From Thinopyrum elongatum (Eukaryota > Streptophyta > Magnoliopsida > Poales > Poaceae), in NCBI GenBank assembly GCA_011799875.1, contig CM022297.1, positions 522,377,362 through 522,441,361 of the forward strand: a stretch of DNA of 64,000 nt, in the 5' to 3' direction. Under the pieces are notes generated by a model. That model searched no databases. It was not told the origin of the DNA and saw only the letters and a list, made by a program, of their open reading frames with translations. Below are positions 56,621 to 64,000 of the stretch, piece after piece. Each line of letters opens with the position of its first letter. Position 1 is the first letter of the stretch. A program made the position numbers and the translations under genes.

Positions 56621-57051
56621 TGGATGTTCAATCTGTTTACGGAATCAAGTCCTTATAAGTTATAAGTACATATGCTGTTGTTCTGTGTGCAATGACATCG
56701 CACATGGACCATACTAGGGAACCCGTCGGTGATGATTTCATCAATCGCTGACAATTGTATACCACCAAGCGTTTGCCCACAACACACACGGCTTATTAGC
56801 AGCAATCATTTGTATTATTATCGGTCTTCGCACACATTTCTGATTATAGACCTGTTCTGCCTCATCGCAAACAGTTCATTGAACTCAACCGTATGCCTAG
56901 CATCGCACACGCAACTAAAATCTGAACCGTGTTTGATGTATCCGCCATCGCAAATGTTTTGCACCTTTTTTGATGGGTTTTTTACATCATCGTTTGCGAT
57001 TAATGCATCGCACACAGTTTCGTCGAAGGGTCTCTGATCGTAGTGTCGCGT
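56621..57051. repeat. CACTA-1 right subterminal repeat region
   Basis: From about 56690, repeated CATCGCACACG, AACCGT and GTTTGCGAT words in both orientations, the same class as at 9188-9720. Confidence 0.65.
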
Positions 57052-57072
57052 TAGCAGCATCCTACAGTAGTG
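57052..57072. repeat. CACTA-1 right terminal inverted repeat
   Basis: Ends CATCCTACAGTAGTG, whose reverse complement starts CACTACTGTAGGATG. It is followed by TAG (57073-57075), the right TSD. Confidence 0.65.
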
Positions 57073-57075
57073 TAG

Positions 57076-57773
57076 GTGAGCAACCTATATGATGCAAAAA
57101 AACAACAACAACAACAAGTGCAAGCAAAGTATACAACACAACAATAGCTTGCACAAAGTAAAGGTAAGAGATAACCACAAGTGGAGCTGGTGGAGACGAG
57201 GATGTGTTGCCGAAGTTCCTTCCCTTTGAGGGGAAGTACGTCTCCGTTGGAGCGGTGTGGAGGCAGAATGCTCCCCAAGAAGCCACTAGGGCCACCGTAT
57301 TCTCCTCACGCCCTCACACAATGCGAGATGACGTGATTCCACTAGTGGTGCCCTTGAAGGCGGCAACCGGACCTTTACAAACAAGGTTGGGGCTCTCTCC
57401 ACAACCGAATTGGAGGCTCCCAATGAACCACGGAGCTTCCCCACAATGGAATGTGGCTCCGAGGTGACCTCAATCGTCTAGGGTGCTCAAACACCCAAGA
57501 GTAACAAGATCCGCAAGGGATTAGTGGGGGGAATCAAATTTCTCTTGGTGGATGTGTAGATCGGGGCCTTCTCAACCAATCCCTAGAAAATCAACAAGTT
57601 TGATTGGCTAGGGAGAGAGATCGGGCGAAAATGAGCTTTGGAGCAACAATGGAGCTTGGGGGAAAAGAGGTAAGTCTTCTTGGGGAAGAAGACCCCCTTA
57701 TATAGTGGGGGGAACAATCCAACCGTTATCCCCTTATTCAGCCCGCAGCGAGCGGTACTACCGCTGGCCGTAG
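57076..57773 (-). repeat. copia 5' LTR, outer segment
   Basis: Continuation of the LTR interrupted at 9166. It shares ordered words with the reverse complement of the solo LTR 17064-19569: a GTAAGAGATAACC block, a GGGGAAGAAGACCCCC block, an AACCGTTATCC block and a palindrome copy at 57750. It is cut at 57773 by the next LTR element, so its outer end is not in this window. Confidence 0.8.
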
Positions 57774-59848
57774 TGTAACATCCCCAGCATCACACTACAG
57801 TAATCCCTAATGATCAAGGCCAAGTCATCCTCCTTTGCATTGCTTAATCACAGTGGTTAAACCTTTCATTTCAAATTCCTCTCTGAAATCAATTCAAATT
57901 CAAAGTGCAAAATGAAGTTGCACAAAAGTTACTGGAAAAATGTTCATCATTTAGCATAAATTCCAAAATAAATTGATGTTAAGGAAAACAACATCATCCT
58001 TATGTAAAGATGAACAGTATCAATTAAATCAGTACCAATTCAGCATTTTTAAATGCTATCCCATTTACGAAAAATCCATCTGATTTCACTTTGCCTCCAA
58101 ATTAATTATGGCAGTGCCAAATGTTGCTAGAGAGTTTTGTGGCTTAGTTCCACATTTTTCTAAAATGTCTGGTGGCCCACAAAAATCCTTTTCTATCTTT
58201 GTTAATAAATAAAAGAAACAGAAAAACTTAAAAAGAGAAAAGGCCAGAGGCCACTTACCTGCACCCACCTGTTACTGGGCCGAGCCCAGCCAGCCCAACC
58301 TACCTGTTCCTCCCACTCGTGTAACTACCGCCATGGCTGGAGCCTGCCACTGGCCGCCACGGCGACAGGGCAGTCGGGCGGAGGGGATAAGGACTCCCCC
58401 GTTCTTCTCCCCTGGCACCCCCCCTGCTCACTCTCTCCCTCCCCCTAGCCCATTCCTCCTCGCTCCCCTTCCCTCTCCCGATCTGGAGCCCCACCCGACG
58501 CGGCCGTCGCCGCTATCTCGTCAGTGGCGCGGCCACTGACCTCACTGGCGCTCAGGAAGGCATCCCGAAGCTGCGTCGTGGCCATCCCCGTCTCCCTGGA
58601 CCGCCAGTTCGTCTCGGTGAGCTCCGCATCTTCCCCTAGCTCGGCTTCCTCTTCTCCGACCGCACGTCACCCCGCGTCCCCGAGCTCGCCCGTGACTTCC
58701 ACTGTGAGCCTCCGGTCCACCGCGACCCCTCCCCTCTCTCCTACCTTCCCCCTAGCGCCAACACCACCACGTCCGTAGTTCCGGCGCCGCCCGTTGTCAT
58801 CGCCGTTGTCATTCGGAGCAGCAGCAGTCGTGCCCGAGCCCATGGGCGAGCTCCGCGTGCTCCGTAAAACCCGCCGGTATGCTTCATTTGGTCACCGACA
58901 TTCCGCAGCACTGCGCCCGTGCAACCACCGAGCCTCGCCGCCGCCATCGTCGCCGTCGCGGTCGATTCCGACCATCCACGCGCTGGCCGTTTGTGTCATG
59001 GGATGCGTGGCGAGCCCCTTTATCGATCTGTGCCAGCCACCGCTCGAATGGTCGTCGGAGGCCAAGTTCCGGCCACCGCCGCCGCGTCAGGCCTCGTCGC
59101 CAGCGCGTGCGAGCGTTTAACCTCGCCTAGGCCCTGACCAGTGGGCCCACGGAGTTAACCGTTAGATTAGGCCCTAACTAAACTACTAATAGCCACTGAC
59201 GGTGGGCCCCTTTTACTGTAGCGATTAGAGTTAGGTTTAATTAGTCAAACTACTAACAGTCAATGACACTGGGTCCCACCCCTCTAATTAACACCAGTTA
59301 AATTAACTAAACCCTGATAATTAGCTAAGACACTGACATGTGGGACCCCTAGCCCTTTGACCAGTCAACCGTGGACCAGTCAACTGCTGAGTCAGCAGTT
59401 GACTGGACCCACTGATCAGCCTATCTGGTGCATCTCTGGTGCAGTGCACCAGGTGCACCTAGCAAATTACCTGGCATTTTCAAAGTAAAAATAAATCAGT
59501 AAAATCCAGAAATTGCTAAAGACTTTGAGAATTCATAGAAAAATAACCGTAGCTCGGATCGAAAAACTTTGTATATGAAAGTTGCTAAGAACGACGAGAC
59601 GAACCCAACCGTGCCATTTGTTTCCGCGTCGGGACCCTCTAAGTAGGTGAACCCGCAACTTTTCATCCGTTTACGGTAGATGAATAGTGCATATGTACCG
59701 GTTAATAAATCCAACTTAAATCCTAAAATAATTAATATGACCTAAACATGTCTTTAGGCAACCCTGCACTGCACGATAGCATAGCATACTCTGTGTTGCA
59801 TATGTTTGCTGTGTATTTATCTGTTTCCTCCCCCTCTTCTCTCTCGGT

Positions 59849-61634
59849 AGACCCCGACACCGACGTAGTCTCGGAGGCCGACGCAGCTCCAGAGGTCGAC
59901 TACGCCCTTGACGACCAGACCCTTGTCGCAGAGCTTCCAAGCAAGCACCCCCCCTTTGAACATACTGATATCGCCTATTCTCTTCTCTCCTATGCTTGCA
60001 TTAGAAATTGCTGCTGCTACTGTTTTACCTATTCTGATGCATAGCATGATTTTGTAACCTACTGTTGATAATTACTTGCTTATCCTAAACTGCTTAGAAT
60101 AGGCTGGTTAATACCCCAGTGACCCCCAGATGATCAATTGCCCCACTGGATTATCAGGAGATTCGATCAACGTCATCAACAACCAGGCCCCAGCACCGCA
60201 CATCACTTCCCCCTTATCGTTACGACACTACAGTGTTACTATCGAGTGCCGAGGGTGATACCTCGTAAGCACTTCTGATGTTAACTCTATGGAGTAGTTA
60301 CTCGGTCGTGGTCATCGAGGGTGATTCCTCCTTCTCCACTCCCGATAACGATGCTGTCGTGCCACAACTCAAGTGTGAACCTCGAGGGTGATTTCCTCTT
60401 ACGTTCACCTTGATGTTTACATCAGGTGGGAATCCAACGAGGGTGATGCATCGGATTCCTTCTTGATGTGGTAGCCACACGGATTGCCTTTACATTACTG
60501 TTGACACTGATTAATCTAGATAAAGATGGGTCGGCCCTGAGGGGTACCCACGCGAGCATGTGATGCGACTGTTGTGGAGTCGGGTTGACCTGGAAGGTGC
60601 CCGCGATATAACTACGGGGCACGGCCGGGCATTCTTAGCCCTTGCAGCAAGTCCTCGAGACGAGGCGATGGGGTCACATCGATCGTGAGTCTCTGCTTGT
60701 TACCGCGCGCTCCTAATTCACTAACGGTTTGGATATTTGATCCGAGTGGGCCTTTGGCCCGATAGCACTAACCATCATGTGGGAACAGTTATGGGCACTC
60801 TGCGTCGTATGCATCAGCCGAAGCTTAATAGACGTCATGCGACTGAGCGGCGCGCGCCGTGTTGGACCGCGTTAAGCAACCGCCTTGATAGTGTGGGTTG
60901 CTAGGTCTGCTCACGGCCGCCCACGCAACGTACAGGAGTTCCCGGGGCGATGGCCCAAGACCCCTGGGGCATAGGTTTAGTCCGGTGTGCTGACCTCTTT
61001 GTTAAGCCTAGGTCGGGTTGCGGCGTATCGTTTGGCCGAGGCTGAGCATGACCCAGAAAAGTGTGTCCGGCCGGAGTTAATTGAGCGTGGTGGGTAAGTT
61101 GGTGCACCCCTGCAGGGAAGAACTAATCTATGCATAGCCGATCCTCGGTAACGGACGCTCGGAGTTGTATCCCAATCGATACAACTAGAACTGGATACCT
61201 AAGATGAGAAATGGATAGTATGGCTCTGGGATTGCTTTCTCGCAGGGAGTCGAGGAAAGATCTCTGGGCGAGGTTGATGACACTACTATTACTTTACATT
61301 ATGCTAATCTGCACTCTTCTAATGCTGCAAGACCGCTGAAGATGTTTGAAGATGCTAGTCTTCGATAGGACTACGCCTTCTCTCTATACTGGCATTTCTG
61401 CAGCCCAGTCCACATATACAGCCTTCCTTTGAAAATGTTGCATATGTAGCGTAGATCCTTGCTTGCTGAGTACTTCGGATGAGTACTCACGGCTGCTTTG
61501 CTTTCTCTTTCTCCCCATATCCGTTTGGTGCAACCAGATGATGGAGCCCCTGAGACAGCTGCCCCCGTTGACAGCTACTACTACTACCCTCCCGGCGAGT
61601 ACTACTACGAGGAGCCGTCCGACGACCAGGAGTA
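59849..61634 (+). other. gene-like pieces inside the long LTR
   Basis: After a CTCTCGGTAG acceptor, 59849-59945 reads as acidic peptide (DTDVVSEADAAPEVDYALDD). Near 61540, after a GTGCAACCAG acceptor, the sequence reads GAPETAAPVDSYYYYPPGEY, then EEPSDDQE and a TAG at 61632-61634. Both are acidic and GC-rich amid non-coding DNA. Whether they are exons of one transcript is not shown. No function is proposed. Confidence 0.35.
60246..60450. repeat. CGAGGGTGAT repeat in the LTR
   Basis: Four occurrences of CGAGGGTGAT near 60248, 60318, 60381 and 60437, about 55-70 bp apart, each followed by a CCTC-like word except the last. It is a decayed tandem array. Confidence 0.75.
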
Positions 61635-61943
61635 GGTTCGGAGGGTCCCAGGCAGGAGGCCTGCGCCTTTCGATCGTAGCTTTTGTTTTGCCCCGCCTTC
61701 TTAAAGGCATATCTCTATTTCTGTATTATATCTGTACTCAGATGTCTAACACTTCCGTTGATGCTTGTTTGTCATCAAGCTGATGTATTCGAGCCCTCGA
61801 GGCCCTGGCTTGTAATATAATGCTTGTATGCCTTTATTTATGTTTTAGAGTTGTGTTGTGATATCTTCAAGTGAGTCCTTAGGCTTGATCGTGTGCAATT
61901 ACATGTATGGTTAGTGCACGATTAAGTCGGGGGCGTCACAGGT

Positions 61944-61955
61944 TGGTATCAGAGC
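61944..61955 (+). other. primer-binding site (tRNA-iMet)
   Basis: TGGTATCAGAGC is an exact match to the usual primer site, three bases after the LTR end at 61940. Confidence 0.9.
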
Positions 61956-62332
61956 CGACTGCCTGTAGGATCCCCCTTTCCGACTCCTTGGCCGAAGTTG
62001 GGTCTAGTAACCGAAAACTGTTTTACTAACTTGGCTGTGTGGCTTACGGGACCACGTCGCCAACTGGGTGGTATTAGGATATTTTATTCCTCGTCTATAC
62101 TCTGGGACTCTGATCTCTCCTCTATTCGGGTTAAATGAATTACTAACGCCGACACTTAGGATCTCGTAAATCTCGTCTACCCGGAGAGCTGGATATCTGT
62201 GCTTAATTCCTTACCATTGATCTGATTAGTCTGATAATCATTTTCCTTTCCATTGTTTTGTTTAACCTTTCTCTCCGAGTTGTGTTATACTTCCCATTGT
62301 CATCTAACAATCCTGAATTTCCTCTGTTTCAG

Positions 62333-63103
62333 ATGGATCGATTGTTTCCACCACGCCCTGCGACGCAGCTTGTGCTTCGCACTTGGGCTCGTGATGCCCC
62401 TGGTTTTCCAGCTGTCCTGATCGCCCTCCTGACCAGACTGGGCTACTGCTGGTACCCCGAGTACATGGTCTACGAGGATTACCGCGAGTTCAACCAGGAG
62501 CAGTACCATGCTGATGTTCGTATCTATGATCAGCACGATGACTCAGACACTGAGCTGCACCTTTTCCATGGTATCAGCGTGATGATTGAGATGGTAGTCC
62601 ATGATGCCGCCTACTCTGCTGTCGCACGTCTCCGAGGAGAGTTCAGCGTTAGCTTGGATGCCTCTGAGTTCTAATACATTCCGTATGCCCCTGCTGGAGA
62701 TGCTACTGGATACTACACAGCTATCTGTGCCCCGTACGAGCCTCGACGTTACGACCCGCAAGTTCTGATTCAGTGCACTCAGGCTCTAGACCGCACTGTT
62801 CGGGCTCTTGCCGTTGAGTTGTTTGCCACTCGAGCACGTCTCTACGATGCTATGATGCAGTTGCTACCAGCTATTCATGCAGGGATACATCCGGAGCACA
62901 TCCTTTACCCGCGCAGGACTCAGATGTATACTGGTATTGATTGGCCTGTTGTTGGAGGACACACACCTGCACGTAGACCTCTTCTTTCAGCTCGAGACCG
63001 GATTCTGCATCAGAGTGCACATGGAGAGCAGGATTTTCCTGCGACGGTCATCCGTCGTCCGCACTTGCAGTTACCCCGTTTCAGTGGTCCTCCCCGACGT
63101 TGA
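62333..63103 (+). pseudogene. uncharacterised retrotransposon ORF
   Basis: Starts MDRLFPPRPATQLVLRTWAR. Stop TAA at 62672-62674, with the same frame open to 63103 (256 codons in all). It has no zinc knuckle, protease, RT, integrase or RNase H motif. It contains repeated Tyr/Pro/Arg-rich phrases (YPEYMVYEDYREFNQEQY, APYEPRRYDPQVLIQ) and a helical middle (ALDRTVRALAVELFATRARL). It is the only ORF in the internal region and follows the leader directly. It may be a distant gag-like or accessory protein. I do not recognise a known domain. Confidence 0.55.
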
Positions 63104-63113
63104 TGTAGCCTTT

Positions 63114-64000
63114 TGTAACACCCCAAAAATTTGACCATGTTTTATTAATAAAAATTTCGCCAGGAAATTAATTTTTTTTTTATTCTCTGGATTATCTTCT
63201 GATTTCAGAACCACTCTTTTCTTCTGAATTGTGGAGTTTTTCCTCCAAACAAAAACTTTTCAAAAAAAAAGAAGTTGTTGGACTTAAGTACCAACTCAAA
63301 GAACATTTCATTTTGATATGTCCAGTGAGAGCTTTTTTTTAATTATTATTTTACCAAAACTTTATCTCTTTTAGAATGACATTTAATTCTTTTAAGAGCC
63401 TCATTTGCACTGCAACCATTTGATAACTTCATTTAAAGATTCCACAAAAATTTGGGGGTGACATGTGATGTCCCTGGATCACTTTTATGCAAAAACCCAG
63501 GCATGTGTTTTGAAAAATTTGAGCAAACCATCCTCATCTTCATTCTGGTTCAGTTTGGTGATTTGTACTGCAACCATATTTTACTTTGCTCTAGTAATCT
63601 TGGGATTTTTCCTGCTTGTAGTCCACCCTACCAAACCCTTAAGTCCATAAGATTGGACCCATTAGAATATTTTTGACACATGCAATAATGGCCTATATTT
63701 TCTGTCCAGAACTGAAGATTTGCAAAACTTGCACTAACTAGTTTCTGTTTTTCTCAAGATAACCTTGCCATCCTCTTTATCATCTAAAGAGCACATGATC
63801 TGGAAATTTTGGTCACTAGCAAAATGTTCTGGATGCCCCTAGCATTTTGTCGAACAGTTGGAGTGCATGAACTATTTTGGCATGATTTTTGCTTTGCATT
63901 GGAGGTTAGCTCATCTGGCTTTATCAGTTTGTCCCTTAGCTTTGCCTTGGCCATCAAGCCATCCCTGTAGAGCCCCGTGGGCAGAGGAGCTCCCTGGCAG
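63114..64000 (+). repeat. start of a second LTR, cut by the window
   Basis: Starts TGTAACACCCCAAAAATTTG. There is no purine-rich tract just before it, which is odd for a 3' LTR. No ORF of note occurs to the end of the window. Confidence 0.45.

Larger units (their letters stand above)
9167..57072. mobile_element. CACTA-1 DNA transposon, inflated by nested insertions
   Basis: The left end CACTGGTACAAC (9167) and the right end, whose reverse complement is CACTACTGTAGGATG (57072), are flanked by the TSD TAG (9164-9166 and 57073-57075). The flanks join into one copia LTR: GCAACTAG plus GTGAGCAACC aligns with the related solo LTR near 19410-19450. Both ends carry subterminal motifs such as CACACGGTTT and CATCGCACACG. 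After subtracting four nested insertions the element is about 11,148 bp. The first 21 bp of the ends agree at only about 12 positions, so the call rests mainly on the TSD, flank continuity and subterminal repeats. I recognise no transposase, so it is probably non-autonomous. Confidence 0.75.
57774..61940 (+). repeat. about 4.2 kb LTR
   Basis: Starts TGTAACATCCCC directly after CGTAG (possible TSD) and ends CGGGGGCGTCACA. It contains a GC-rich segment (58320-59120), a repeat near 60246-60450 and gene-like stretches near 59849-59945 and 61540-61634. The length is unusually large. I could not verify that no further boundary lies within it. Confidence 0.65.
57774..64000 (+). mobile_element. long-LTR retrotransposon(s), probably non-autonomous
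   Basis: LTR 57774-61940, primer-binding site for initiator tRNA-Met, about 1.2 kb of internal sequence with one ORF and no gag-pol domains, then another TGTAACACCCC start at 63114. The internal part is too small for an autonomous element. The two LTR starts share only TGTAACA(T/C)CCC and then diverge, so 63114 may belong to a different copy or subfamily. Confidence 0.6.

Noticed and set aside
58524..59137. Several Ser/Pro/Arg-rich ORFs in the long LTR
   Set aside because: GC-rich low-complexity sequence with overlapping open frames. No domain or conserved start is visible.
63114..64000. Second long LTR as the exact partner of 57774-61940
   Set aside because: Apart from the first dozen bases the two sequences do not align by eye, and no purine tract precedes it, so a simple 5'/3' LTR pair is not supported.

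Overview
The window is plant DNA from a large, repeat-rich grass genome. It looks like the wheat tribe (Triticeae: wheat, Aegilops, barley or rye), because BARE1/WIS/Angela-type copia LTRs, an Athila-type gypsy family with a tRNA-Asp primer site, and CACTA elements with subterminal CCCGGTTC repeats occur together. Species and family names cannot be fixed without a database. I see no intact host gene. Almost everything can be assigned to transposable elements nested inside one another, and most elements have exact target-site duplications (TSDs).

Layout, oldest layer outward. (1) 459-3446 is the 3' part of a minus-strand Athila-type gypsy element, joined to a minus-strand copia element (3447-9166) that is cut off in RNase H. 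(2) The copia 5' LTR starts at 9055, breaks at 9166 and resumes at 57076. The 47.9 kb between is one CACTA element (CACTA-1, 9167-57072, TSD TAG) inflated by later insertions. Without them it is about 11.1 kb. No transposase is recognised in it, but it carries a possible B3-like remnant, an AP2/ERF-like ORF and a spliced F-box/FBD pseudogene, plus a degenerate tandem array of roughly 350 bp units. (3) Into CACTA-1 went a solo BARE/WIS-type LTR (12730-14451, TSD TTAAA), a solo copia-type LTR (17064-19569, TSD GAGAG), a full BARE/WIS-type element (19623-28238, TSD GTGCC) and an Athila-type gypsy element (28733-52626, TSD CGCAC). (4) Into the 5' LTR of that gypsy went a transposase-bearing CACTA (CACTA-2, 29415-42719, TSD TGC), and into its protease region a 930 bp Mutator-type fold-back element (45234-46163, TSD TAAAGAATT). 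(5) To the right, a long-LTR element (from 57774) interrupts the resumed copia LTR and carries an uncharacterised ORF. A second LTR of the same general type starts at 63114 and runs off the window.

CACTA-2 is the only element with a recognisable mobilisation set, all on the minus strand: a small coiled-coil/membrane protein, a TNP2-type transposase, and a TNP1-like protein fused to a Ulp1-type cysteine protease domain. The transposase and the TNP1-like gene are both broken by in-frame stops, and the transposase also by a 5 bp duplication. CACTA-2 also holds an inverted duplication of an SNF2 helicase fragment and an exact-period 337 bp tandem repeat.

The retrotransposon polyproteins are all decayed. 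The inner gypsy has lost its reverse-transcriptase core and the copia is truncated. All coordinates, splice sites and frames were read by eye; family names come from recognised motifs, not searches.
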